Positions 1-8,334 of a stretch of DNA of 64,000 bases are shown here, piece by piece. Source of the stretch: Ruegeria atlantica (lineage in GTDB: Bacteria > Pseudomonadota > Alphaproteobacteria > Rhodobacterales > Rhodobacteraceae). The stretch is taken from contig WQBJ01000008.1 in the NCBI GenBank assembly GCA_013032095.1, positions 1 to 64,000 of the forward strand. The letters are read 5' to 3'. The translations under genes were made by a program, and so were the position numbers. The notes beneath the pieces are model-generated. The model saw nothing but the letters and a program-made list of their open reading frames with translations. It was not told where the DNA came from and ran no database searches. Positions within the stretch are counted from its first letter, which is position 1, and every line of letters starts with the position of its first letter.

Positions 1-884
1 CGCGCCCGAACCAGTCGGGCAAGTGGTTCAACGCGGTGCAGTACGGCGTCCGCAAAGAAGACAACATGCTGGACTACGATCAGGTCGAGGCGCTGGCGAA
101 AGAGCATAACCCCAAGCTGATCATCGCTGGCGGCTCGGCCATCCCGCGCCAGATCGACTTTGCTCGCATGCGCGAGATCGCCGACATGGTCGGCGCCTAT
201 CTGCACGTGGACATGGCGCATTTCGCTGGTCTGGTGGCAGCAGGCGAGCACCCCTCGCCCTTCCCGCATGCGCATGTGGCCACGACCACGACGCACAAGA
301 CCCTGCGCGGCCCGCGTGGCGGTATGATCCTGACCAATGATGAAGATATCGCTAAGAAAGTGAACTCAGCGATCTTCCCCGGCATTCAGGGCGGCCCACT
401 GATGCATGTGATCGCAGCCAAGGCCGTGGCGTTCGGAGAGGCTCTGCAGCCGTCCTACAAGGATTACATCAAGCAGGTTGTGGTGAATGCACAGGCGCTG
501 TCGGACCAACTGATCAAAGGTGGTCTGGACACCGTGACCCACGGCACCGACACCCATGTGGTGCTGGTCGACCTGCGCCCCAAAGGCGTCAAGGGCAACG
601 CCACCGAGAAGGCTCTGGGCCGCGCGCACATCACCTGCAACAAGAACGGCGTGCCGTTTGACCCGGAAAAACCAACCATCACCAGCGGCATCCGCCTGGG
701 CTCGCCCGCTGGCACCACCCGCGGCTTTGGCGAGGTCGAATTCCGCCAGATCGCCGACTGGATCATCGAGGTTGTCGACGGCCTGGCCGCCAATGGCGAA
801 GACGGCAACGGCGCGGTCGAAGCCAAGGTCAAGGCCGAGGTCGCAGACCTCTGCGCCAAATTCCCGATCTACCCAAACCTGTAA
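1..884 (+). CDS. glyA: Serine hydroxymethyltransferase, 3' part
   Basis: PLP enzyme interconverting serine plus tetrahydrofolate with glycine plus methylene-tetrahydrofolate in the cytoplasm. The window opens inside the gene: the frame is open from base 3 and the first residues ([15 protein letters not shown]) already belong to the conserved core. The PLP-binding lysine lies in the [14 protein letters not shown] motif, encoded near position 300, and the family C-terminus is complete, ending IYPNL. About 290 of roughly 430 residues are present, so about one third of the protein, including the true start, lies to the left. A terminator follows the stop codon. Assignment is secure; only the N-terminus is unseen. 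Confidence 0.97.
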   Translation, partial: RPNQSGKWFNAVQYGVRKEDNMLDYDQVEALAKEHNPKLIIAGGSAIPRQIDFARMREIADMVGAYLHVDMAHFAGLVAAGEHPSPFPHAHVATTTTHKTLRGPRGGMILTNDEDIAKKVNSAIFPGIQGGPLMHVIAAKAVAFGEALQPSYKDYIKQVVVNAQALSDQLIKGGLDTVTHGTDTHVVLVDLRPKGVKGNATEKALGRAHITCNKNGVPFDPEKPTITSGIRLGSPAGTTRGFGEVEFRQIADWIIEVVDGLAANGEDGNGAVEAKVKAEVADLCAKFPIYPNL

Positions 885-908
885 ATCTCACTGCTTACAG
901 TGACTTGA

Positions 909-937
909 ACGGCGTCCTTTGGGCGCCGTTTTCTTTG
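909..937 (+). terminator. Rho-independent terminator of glyA
   Basis: A 9-bp stem (ACGGCGTCC / GGGCGCCGT, one G-T pair) with a three-base loop is followed by TTTTCTTT. It starts 25 bases after the glyA stop codon. Confidence 0.85.
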
Positions 938-948
938 ACCAGTTGTAC

Positions 949-1323
949 TCAAATAAAGCCGCGCCAGCGCAGAACGATCAACGCCAGCGCCGACAAGGCT
1001 AGAAAACCCAAGGCCAGCGATCCAAGAAAGCTTAGAAACCAACCCCAACGTCGATCAGCCAAGTTGATTCCGCTCAGATGGGCCTGAACCTCTTCTGACG
1101 CTTTCACAAGTTTCGGTGTATCCAGCACCAGACGCAGTTTGGGGTGAGCCGCCATCTGTTCGGCATTCGCCAGTAGCAGCGCCTGTTTGTAAATCCGTCG
1201 GGGCAGCTGCCGTTTGGCCTTTCTGACCGACGCTGTCAGTGTTTTGTCCCGCATTCCCAGCTTTTTTCGCATCAACTGCAAAGTGTGCGCAATCTGGCTT
1301 TGGACATCTGTATTTTCCGACAT
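949..1323 (-). CDS. Small C-terminally anchored hypothetical protein
   Basis: A 124-residue protein I do not recognise. Residues 1-95 are basic and probably helical, rich in Lys/Arg/Gln. Residues about 97-118 form one hydrophobic membrane segment ending in a short basic tail (RWRGF), so the protein is probably a tail-anchored inner-membrane protein with a cytoplasmic body. The start is supported by GGAGG eight bases upstream. It converges on glyA across the glyA terminator and is divergent from the hydrolase at 1416. No catalytic motif is visible. Confidence 0.7.
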   Translation of the reverse strand: MSENTDVQSQIAHTLQLMRKKLGMRDKTLTASVRKAKRQLPRRIYKQALLLANAEQMAAHPKLRLVLDTPKLVKASEEVQAHLSGINLADRRWGWFLSFLGSLALGFLALSALALIVLRWRGFI

Positions 1324-1415
1324 GACGAGGCCTCCAAGCCCGCTAATCTAACCACCCTGCGCAAGGGCGACAATGGGGCTGGCTGTTTCTGTTTGCGGCG
1401 GGTATCACGTGCCTC

Positions 1416-2174
1416 ATGCTGAATACGATCATACATGGCGAACCTACCGCGAACCCTCCTTTGCTGATTGCGCATGGTCTTTATGGCTCGGCACGGAATT
1501 GGGGCGTAATTACCCGGCGTCTGGCGGATGAGCGGCAGGTCGTGGCCGTCGATATGCGCAACCACGCCTATAGCATGTGGACCGATCAGCACAGCTATCC
1601 CGACCTCGCCAATGACCTGGCCGAGGTGATCGACCATTTTGGTGGCAAGGCCGATGTGGTGGGACATTCGATGGGCGGCAAAGCAGCCATGACGCTGGCG
1701 CTGCAGCATGGAAATCTGGTGCGCAAGTTAGTCGTGGCCGACATAGCGCCTGTCAGCTACAGCCACAGTCAGATCCAGTTCATTGAGGCAATGCGCGCCG
1801 TCGATCTTTCGAAGGTTGAGCGCCGCTCGGACGCATCAGAGCAACTGGCAAAGTTGGGCGTTGAGCCTGCGCTACAGAGCTTTTTTACACAGTCGCTGGA
1901 TGTCAAAGGGCAACGCTGGTTGCTGAACCTGGACGTTTTGGCCGCCGAGATGCCGACGATCATGGGCTTTCCTGAACTGGACGCAAGCTGGGACGGGCCA
2001 GCCCTGTTTCTGTCTGGCGCCGCATCCGACTATGTCTTGCCGGAACACCGCGACCTGATCCGGCGGCTGTTCCCAGCCGCCAAGTTTGCCAAGATACCCG
2101 GTGCAGGACATTGGCTGCACGCCGAGAAACCGCGAGAGTTTGAAGCGGCTGTCCGGGCATTCCTGAACGCCTAG
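1416..2174 (+). CDS. Alpha/beta-fold hydrolase (YbfF-type esterase)
   Basis: A 252-residue alpha/beta hydrolase of the small bacterial esterase type. The oxyanion-loop HG lies at residues 20-21, the nucleophile elbow GHSMGG places the serine at 85, an acidic residue follows in the segment around SGAASDYV, and the catalytic histidine is in GAGHWLH near the C-terminus. There is no signal peptide, so it is cytoplasmic. The substrate cannot be read from sequence; the family hydrolyses short acyl and CoA esters in vitro. Its stop codon overlaps that of the convergent rhodanese gene in a shared CTAG. Confidence 0.88.
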   Translation: MLNTIIHGEPTANPPLLIAHGLYGSARNWGVITRRLADERQVVAVDMRNHAYSMWTDQHSYPDLANDLAEVIDHFGGKADVVGHSMGGKAAMTLALQHGNLVRKLVVADIAPVSYSHSQIQFIEAMRAVDLSKVERRSDASEQLAKLGVEPALQSFFTQSLDVKGQRWLLNLDVLAAEMPTIMGFPELDASWDGPALFLSGAASDYVLPEHRDLIRRLFPAAKFAKIPGAGHWLHAEKPREFEAAVRAFLNA

Positions 2175-2548
2175 GGTTCAGAAATCTCACCGCCGGCATT
2201 GACCCAATCGGACAATCCGCCAAGGTTATAAACCTGATGATACCCCATATCTTTCAGCAACTTACCCGCCAAGGCAGCGCGACCGCCGGCAGCGCAATAC
2301 AAAACTATCGGGCGATCTTTCCGTAGTTCGGGGTCATGAGATTGCAGGGAGTCATCGGCCCGAAACTCCAACATGCTACGAGGGATATGATGTGCTCCTT
2401 TGGCCCGACCGGTCTGCTGCAATTCAACGGCATCGCGCACATCCAGCAACAAACCGCCCTGCCCTAAAAGCACTTGGGCAGAAGCGGTGTCTACGCGTTT
2501 AACAACCGCGTTTGCGGCCTCCATCATGTCTTTAACGGTTAATGGCAC
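2171..2548 (-). CDS. Rhodanese-domain sulfurtransferase
   Basis: A single rhodanese domain of 125 residues. The active-site loop is CAAGGR with the persulfide cysteine at residue 85, and the N-terminal LLDVRDAVE motif is the usual rhodanese CH2A-like segment. It is expected to carry sulfane sulfur in the cytoplasm; donor and acceptor are unknown. The start is GTG, seven bases after GGAGG. That ribosome site is the 3' arm of a perfect hairpin (2556-2578), suggesting structure-dependent translation. It lies 78 bases downstream of the HlyD gene on the same strand, so it could be read through from the secretion operon. Confidence 0.88.
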   Translation of the reverse strand: MPLTVKDMMEAANAVVKRVDTASAQVLLGQGGLLLDVRDAVELQQTGRAKGAHHIPRSMLEFRADDSLQSHDPELRKDRPIVLYCAAGGRAALAGKLLKDMGYHQVYNLGGLSDWVNAGGEISEP

Positions 2549-2555
2549 GAATTAT

Positions 2556-2578
2556 CCTCCGGTGGCTGTCACCGGAGG
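2556..2578 (-). promoter_or_regulatory. Hairpin sequestering the rhodanese ribosome site
   Basis: On the minus strand CCTCCGGTG, a five-base loop and CACCGGAGG form a perfect 9-bp stem. Its 3' arm contains the GGAGG ribosome site of the rhodanese gene, whose GTG start lies seven bases further on. No T-run follows, so a translational element is more likely than a classical terminator. Confidence 0.6.
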
Positions 2579-2626
2579 TTAACATGCAGAAAATGGATGG
2601 TGTAGGCCGACCTTACTATTGCTCGA

Positions 2627-3979
2627 CTATTGCTCGCGGAAGGCGCGCGACATGCTGTCTGTGACCGGCTTGGCGATATAGGCCGCAAAGGTCCGTTCTT
2701 CCGTCTGGATCATGATTTCCGCGGGCATTCCCGGCGTCGGGATAAAACCGCGCACACGTTCAAGCTCCTCAGGCTCAAGCGAGATGCGGGCAAGATAGAC
2801 CTCTTGCGGAGCACCGTTGGTGTCTTCAATCAAAGAGTCCGCCGACAGATAGAACACCTGACCGTTCAACACCGGTGTCGTGCGCTGATTCAGTGCCACC
2901 AGACGCACGGTCGCATCCTGACCAGTCACGACGCTGTCGATCTCGGTACGCGGGATTTGCGCCTCGATGATCAGGGGGGCGTCTGCAGGCAGTATCTCGG
3001 CGATAGGCTCACCGGTTTCGATCACTCCGCCGGGGGTATGATAGTGCAACCGCACAACCGTTCCCGACACCGGAGCCCGCACGACCGCGCGGTCCAGAAC
3101 ACTGCGGGCCTGCCGCGCTTTTTCACGAACACTTTCCAGATCGGCTTCGATCACGCCCAGTTCGTCCAGCGCAGCCTCTCGATATGCGGCGCGGGTCCGG
3201 GCTATCTGCTCTTCGTATCTCAGCAACATCTGGCTGATTTCAGACGCCTCAGCTTGCAGGCGCGCCTGTTGCCCTTGGGCTTCGGCCTGAACCCGACGGA
3301 TCGTGTTTAGATCTCCCTTACGCACCAAACCCTTTTCAAATAGAGCCTGCTTGGTATCGTATTCTTCTTGCAGGATTTCCGAACGCCGCAGCATGCTCTC
3401 CAACTGTGCCTCGAAGCCGCTAGAGCGAATTCTCAGTGCTTCCATATTCCGCTCCAACAGAGCGATATCGTTCAGCAAAGTCTTACGTGACAAGTCAAAC
3501 GTGATCTTCTGCCCGTCGAGAATTGTCATCACCTCCGTGTCGTCCGCAGCAGCCATCAGGCTCGGAGAAAACTCCAGCCGTTGCAGCTCTCCGTACTCGG
3601 CGTTCAGACGCTCGGACATAGCCTGCAGTCGGATTTTTCGAATGAACAACTCGCGTTCGTTAGCTTCGGCCGAAGTTTGGTCTAGCGTCATCAGCACTTG
3701 TCCTGCTTTGACGGCCTGCCCTTCGACAACCTCGATGTCCTGAATGATGCCGCCTTCAAGGTGTTGCACGATCTTATTGCGGCCAGTGGCAACAAAGCTG
3801 CCCTGTGCAATCACCGCAGCCGCCAGGGGTGCGCGGAAAGACCAGACACCAAAGCCGCCGAAGCAGACAACCAACAGGATCATGCCGATAACCACCAGAC
3901 GATTGATCGAACGCGGGACTTCGGCGTACCAGACATCGGGGTCTTTGGGATCGTTATTCACGGGTACAAGATCATTCAT
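2627..3979 (-). CDS. HlyD-family type I secretion adaptor
   Basis: A 450-residue periplasmic adaptor (membrane fusion protein) that would link the inner-membrane ABC exporter at 3992 to an outer-membrane TolC-type channel. Residues about 25-47 form the single N-terminal membrane segment. The lipoyl half-motif GGIIQDIEVVEGQAVKAGQ follows, then a long coiled-coil region (about 110-300) and the C-terminal barrel with APVSGTVVRL and a PGMPAEIMI-type ending. This is the PrtE/HlyD layout. The start follows a G-rich ribosome site and the gene begins 12 bases after the exporter gene. No TolC gene is present in the window. Confidence 0.95.
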   Translation of the reverse strand: MNDLVPVNNDPKDPDVWYAEVPRSINRLVVIGMILLVVCFGGFGVWSFRAPLAAAVIAQGSFVATGRNKIVQHLEGGIIQDIEVVEGQAVKAGQVLMTLDQTSAEANERELFIRKIRLQAMSERLNAEYGELQRLEFSPSLMAAADDTEVMTILDGQKITFDLSRKTLLNDIALLERNMEALRIRSSGFEAQLESMLRRSEILQEEYDTKQALFEKGLVRKGDLNTIRRVQAEAQGQQARLQAEASEISQMLLRYEEQIARTRAAYREAALDELGVIEADLESVREKARQARSVLDRAVVRAPVSGTVVRLHYHTPGGVIETGEPIAEILPADAPLIIEAQIPRTEIDSVVTGQDATVRLVALNQRTTPVLNGQVFYLSADSLIEDTNGAPQEVYLARISLEPEELERVRGFIPTPGMPAEIMIQTEERTFAAYIAKPVTDSMSRAFREQ

Positions 3980-3991
3980 GTCGCACCCCCC

Positions 3992-6226
3992 TTATTGGTT
4001 TTGAATGCTGGGCGTGTTGTTGCGCGGCCCATTCAGTTGTTGCAGAACCTGTTCGCGCTGACCAAACAGCGCCACCCGGCCATCCGTCAGCAACATGATC
4101 TTATCGACCACGTTCAGCAGCGTTGGCTTCTGCGTGATCACGACTACGGTAATCTTATTTTCTCTGGCCTGCTCAATGGCTCGGGCCAACGCCTTGTCAC
4201 CTGCCACATCGAGGTTCGAGTTCGGTTCATCCAAAACAACCATGCGCGGGTTGCCAAAGAACGCCCGCGCCAGCGCGATGCGTTGTTTTTGGCCACCAGA
4301 CAGAGGCGAGCCATCGGCCGCCACCACCGTCTCATAGCCTTGCGGCAGTGTTGCGATCATATTGTGCACATCAGCCAGCACGGCGGCGTCGTGAATCTGT
4401 TCATCCGTCGCATCCGAGCGCATCCGGCCGATATTGTCCTTGATTGTGCCCGGGAACAGTTGAACATCCTGCGGCAAGTAGCCAATGCTTTCACCAAACT
4501 GGCGAGGGTCCCAGTTGCGGATGTCCATCAGATCCAGCCGGACACTGCCCGACGTGGGCAGGATCGATCCCACCAATGTTTTACCCAGAGTGGTTTTGCC
4601 CGCCCCCGAGTTGCCAATGATGGCCAGAGTCTCACCCGGGTTCAGCGAGAAGCTGATCCCGTTCAGCACGACGCGCTTGGTACCGCCAGGCACGTAAAGC
4701 AGGCGCTCTACGTCCAACCGCCCCTCGGGCCGCGGCAGGCGTAGTTTTTCAAACTGCAGAGCAGAATTGGACAACAGTTGGTTGATCCGACCATAAGCTG
4801 CCCGCGTCAGCAGGAAGGAGTTCCACCCTTCGATCGACCCTTCGATTGGTGCAAATGCGCGCCCTGCGATGATCGAAGCCGCGATGACCATGCCGCCGGT
4901 GATTTGGCCCTGCAGCGCAAGATACGCGCCCCACCCCAGAATGCTGATCTGTGTCAGCAGACGCACGCCCCGTGAAATCGCGGCGAAGATCACGTTTCGA
5001 TCCTGTGCACGAACTTGCCATGTCAAAGATTGCGCGGTGTCACGACCCCAGATGCGCACCGCCTCGGGGATCATCGCCAGAGCATTGATGATCTGACTAT
5101 TGCGCGCCATCGAATCCAAATGCTGGTTCGCCATGGACTGCGCCTTATTGGCTTCGGCAAACGGTTTTGCCGTCATGCGCTGGTTGATAAACGCAATCGT
5201 CGTCAAAATCAGGGCCGTGACAATCACGATCGATCCAAGCTGTGGGTGCACCAGGAAGATCATCAAGATGAACAAAGGCGCGAAGGGCACGTCCAGGAAG
5301 GATATCAGCGTACCCGAGACCAAGAAGCCTCGAACCTGCTGGAGGTCACCCAATGTCTGATACTCGCGCCCTGTGCCATGGAGCGAAGCATGCGCAGCCG
5401 CGCTAAGGACCGGTGCGCCCAGACGTGCTGCAACCTCAACGCCCGTACGCATCAGCATGAACCGTCGCAAAGCGTCAAAAGCCGACTGGAAGATAACAGC
5501 CCCCGCTACGATGGTCGTCAACATGATCAGAGTATCCAGCGACCTACTGGTCAGAACACGGTCACTGATCTGGAATAGGTAAATCGGTATTGCGAGGATC
5601 AGAATGTTCGTCGCAAAGGTCAAAACCAGCACAAAGGCCAGATTACGGTAAATCGCCCGCAACGACGTCCGCAGCGTCTTGCGAAAGTCTTCGGGCGGGG
5701 TCCGTTTGTGAAATGTTTGGGGTGGCCCCTTCCCATCGCCGCCACCTGAATTGCTGCGCAGCAATGGTTCATTCGCCTTGGCCTCGATAGTGGTCCCCAT
5801 ACGATCACCGCCTTTCGAGCGATACGCGGGGGGTGTACGGTCGCTCGTTTTTCTGACGGTTTCAGGATCGGGGCCGTCGACATCGGCCACCCCAGCACCG
5901 CTGCCCTGTTGATTACTTTCTTCGGCAGGCTGCGGCCGCTTGCGCCGGGGGGGAGGCCCGGCGTGCAGGTCCGGATCGTCTTTCGCATCGTGATCCGTAG
6001 GGTTTGCTTTTATGGTCTTGCCGTCGCTCGCATCGCCTGCGGCGACCGCCCCCCGATTACTGTCTTCCAGATCACGTACACGGAAGTCTTCGCTCAAACG
6101 TAATCCAGGAGTTTTCTTTGGTTTCTCTTCAGATTGGTTTGCACTTGATGCCTTTGAGGCGGCGCCGCCATTGCGATCCAACGGGCTGGCGTATCGTCTC
6201 GGACGCGACGGGAAATCAATCGGCAT
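3992..6226 (-). CDS. Type I secretion ABC exporter with long N-terminal extension
   Basis: A 744-residue fused permease/ATPase of the PrtD type, expected to drive export of unfolded substrates straight to the outside. Residues about 185-470 are the six-helix membrane domain. The ATPase domain carries Walker A GNSGAGKTT, the signature LSGGQKQR and Walker B MVVLDEP. Typical PrtD proteins are near 580 residues. Here the first ~175 residues are an extra, low-complexity, Pro/Asp/Lys/Ser-rich segment with no obvious fold and no C39 peptidase motif. It lies between the 646-aa gene and the HlyD gene, all on the minus strand with short gaps, so the three probably form one operon. Confidence 0.94.
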   Translation of the reverse strand: MPIDFPSRPRRYASPLDRNGGAASKASSANQSEEKPKKTPGLRLSEDFRVRDLEDSNRGAVAAGDASDGKTIKANPTDHDAKDDPDLHAGPPPRRKRPQPAEESNQQGSGAGVADVDGPDPETVRKTSDRTPPAYRSKGGDRMGTTIEAKANEPLLRSNSGGGDGKGPPQTFHKRTPPEDFRKTLRTSLRAIYRNLAFVLVLTFATNILILAIPIYLFQISDRVLTSRSLDTLIMLTTIVAGAVIFQSAFDALRRFMLMRTGVEVAARLGAPVLSAAAHASLHGTGREYQTLGDLQQVRGFLVSGTLISFLDVPFAPLFILMIFLVHPQLGSIVIVTALILTTIAFINQRMTAKPFAEANKAQSMANQHLDSMARNSQIINALAMIPEAVRIWGRDTAQSLTWQVRAQDRNVIFAAISRGVRLLTQISILGWGAYLALQGQITGGMVIAASIIAGRAFAPIEGSIEGWNSFLLTRAAYGRINQLLSNSALQFEKLRLPRPEGRLDVERLLYVPGGTKRVVLNGISFSLNPGETLAIIGNSGAGKTTLGKTLVGSILPTSGSVRLDLMDIRNWDPRQFGESIGYLPQDVQLFPGTIKDNIGRMRSDATDEQIHDAAVLADVHNMIATLPQGYETVVAADGSPLSGGQKQRIALARAFFGNPRMVVLDEPNSNLDVAGDKALARAIEQARENKITVVVITQKPTLLNVVDKIMLLTDGRVALFGQREQVLQQLNGPRNNTPSIQNQ

Positions 6227-6265
6227 ATCAAAACTTTCAGGTCACTCGTAAAACAAACAGGTTTA

Positions 6266-8206
6266 CTAGGATAGCATCGATTGCAGGCCGTCGTCGATGC
6301 CTGCCATTTCCGATTTCGTCAGCTTGTTGTGACCAGGAGCGTGCTCAGACTTACCCGGCGCATCAAGTTCTTCCATCATCAGTGCGACGGCTTCGCTGAT
6401 AATCTCGGTTTTTTCCTCCATCGCATCTTCGAAAATGCTTGCCTGATGCAAAAGCAGGTCGGAGTATTCTTCCTCTTTCGCCCTGATCACTGAATCCACA
6501 CCCATCTTTTTCACATGGGCCGAATTCAGAATGGCATTTCCAGCACCCAGCGCAGCGACTTCTTTGCCGTGGGGTGCATCGACATAAACGTCATCGTCAT
6601 CCTGCAACACGGTGACCTGCTCGACGTGATTGACCTGTAAGAGGTCGCCCTCGATCTTGAGCACCCGGACCAGCTCTGTCCCCGCAAACATCGGGTCATT
6701 CAAGAGCGCGTCTTCTAACGCCTCTGTATCAACTTCTTGCAGAGGTATCACTTCGGCAAGCGTTTCACTCAGTTTTTCATGCGTGTCTTCGCCCGTGGTT
6801 GTCAGAGACACCTGGTTCATCACCAGATTATCCTCTGCCTCAGTTGGCTTCGCGCCATGTACCACGTCATTGTCGGACAACACGATGGTCTGAGATACGG
6901 CATCGACCGAAGTCATATCGCCGCCAACAATAATCATATCGTAGAAGCTGCCCAACTGTAGAATGTTGGTTACGTTCGTCAGGATATTTTCGCCCAACGT
7001 GTAAGCAGTAGATGTCGCCGTGACTTTGGTGGCGATCTGGTCGATATCCGTGGCATCGATGACCTGCTTGATGAAATTCGTCACCAGCATATCACCGGAA
7101 ATCCAATCAACAGCAACATAGGACCCTTGACCGGTATCTTCGACCTTGTCTTTCAGCCAAGGCGCTTCACTGGCCTCGACTGCGATTTCCGAGGACTGCA
7201 CCACATGCGTTTGGCTTTGTACACCGGGCTCGCCTTCATCAACATCGGAAACAACGGCCACCTGGTTGAACACTGTCAGGTTTGTGGCTTTACCACCTAC
7301 AAGGATGTTGGGTGCGTCAATCCAGCTGACAGTCATCGCAACCTCGTTTATCGCCAGGTTACCACCCGCAACTACTGAATGGCCGTCGGCAAACTCCGGG
7401 TCTTCGGACTGGTCCCACTCGGCCGGCCACGGACTTGGGGTGTCATCCTCGACACCGTCTTCTTCATCCTTCTTGAGATTGGCGGGTAGCAATTCTTCGA
7501 AATCGGGCAATTCATCGACATGCTCGCCGTTCACAATTATACCCACGGCTTCCTCGCCGTGGAATTGATGAATCTCAGCCCCTTCGAACTCAGTGTTCGC
7601 GGGCGATTGCATCTGGTCGATGAGCTCTTCAACCGCCGTGCCAGACAGGTAATCCTCAATATGTATTGAAGGTGGCAGCGTAGCATGCAGAGACATCGCG
7701 ACTGCAAACAACCCGTCACCGTGCTCCATCAAAGCATCGACATCGCGGAAATCGCCCTCACCGATGGTATCGTTGTCGTTCAGGTAAAGCTTCTGGAACG
7801 TGTACGTGACTGCTGACCCAACCAATTCGAAAATAAACTCGGGCTTCAGGACCATGTTGAACTGCACGGAAGATCCCACAAACCCTTCTGGTAGACTAAA
7901 GTTCAGACCGAAGAAAAATCCGGGCGATGCATCAGAAAATTGAAGTTGCTCAGGTGCAGCAGGTGGCAAAGAGACATCAGCCTGTGGCGCGGCAAATTTG
8001 TACGGCAGTAGTTTGTGTGCACCCGCCTCCATTTTCAAATCTGCCGAGACCTGAATTTTGGTGGAATCCGCCAGTTCGTCAAGCTCGGCCTGGCGCCTTA
8101 GCGCGGTAAATTCTTCATACTGATCACGCAACCGAGCTTGCTCGGTCGTAAGTTCAAAAGTTCCAACGAAATGTGCAATTTGTTCCGTAATACTGTCGAG
8201 CGACAT
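6266..8206 (-). CDS. Unrecognised 646-aa protein of a type I secretion locus
   Basis: I do not recognise this acidic protein. Residues 1-50 are helical and charged, 50-130 include Pro- and aromatic-rich stretches, and residues about 280-575 hold an internal repeat. A motif of the form GD-x4/5-N-x3-Q-x2-V-x2-D-x-D recurs near residues 304, 371, 428 and 519, interleaved with short G-N-hydrophobic-x-N patches (near 281, 405, 459, 555). The last 70 residues are helical and acidic. There are no cysteines and no Sec signal peptide. It sits between the repeat protein and the exporter gene and starts after GGAAGG. It may be a second type I substrate, an anchor or a dedicated partner of the repeat protein. 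Confidence 0.75.
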   Translation of the reverse strand: MSLDSITEQIAHFVGTFELTTEQARLRDQYEEFTALRRQAELDELADSTKIQVSADLKMEAGAHKLLPYKFAAPQADVSLPPAAPEQLQFSDASPGFFFGLNFSLPEGFVGSSVQFNMVLKPEFIFELVGSAVTYTFQKLYLNDNDTIGEGDFRDVDALMEHGDGLFAVAMSLHATLPPSIHIEDYLSGTAVEELIDQMQSPANTEFEGAEIHQFHGEEAVGIIVNGEHVDELPDFEELLPANLKKDEEDGVEDDTPSPWPAEWDQSEDPEFADGHSVVAGGNLAINEVAMTVSWIDAPNILVGGKATNLTVFNQVAVVSDVDEGEPGVQSQTHVVQSSEIAVEASEAPWLKDKVEDTGQGSYVAVDWISGDMLVTNFIKQVIDATDIDQIATKVTATSTAYTLGENILTNVTNILQLGSFYDMIIVGGDMTSVDAVSQTIVLSDNDVVHGAKPTEAEDNLVMNQVSLTTTGEDTHEKLSETLAEVIPLQEVDTEALEDALLNDPMFAGTELVRVLKIEGDLLQVNHVEQVTVLQDDDDVYVDAPHGKEVAALGAGNAILNSAHVKKMGVDSVIRAKEEEYSDLLLHQASIFEDAMEEKTEIISEAVALMMEELDAPGKSEHAPGHNKLTKSEMAGIDDGLQSMLS

Positions 8207-8261
8207 ATCGGTTCCCTTCCCCGCTCCGGCCTGTAATTTCCGGTTTGGGTTAAGCTGGGCC

Positions 8262-8283
8262 GAGGCCGCTTATTTGCGGCCTC
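8262..8283 (-). promoter_or_regulatory. Intergenic hairpin B of the secretion locus
   Basis: GAGGCCGC and GCGGCCTC form a perfect 8-bp stem with a six-base loop. It lies between the repeat-protein stop and the 646-aa start. No T-run follows on the minus strand, so it may act as an RNA-stability or attenuation element. Confidence 0.55.
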
Positions 8284-8303
8284 AGCGTTTTCTTGAATGG
8301 GGT

Positions 8304-8327
8304 CAGAGCCCGCGTTTGCGAGCTCTG
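8304..8327 (-). promoter_or_regulatory. Intergenic hairpin A of the secretion locus
   Basis: On the minus strand CAGAGCTCGC, loop AAAC and GCGGGCTCTG form a 10-bp stem with one wobble pair. It begins eight bases after the repeat-protein stop codon and stands in tandem with the hairpin at 8262-8283. Confidence 0.55.
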
Positions 8328-8334
8328 GCTCCTG

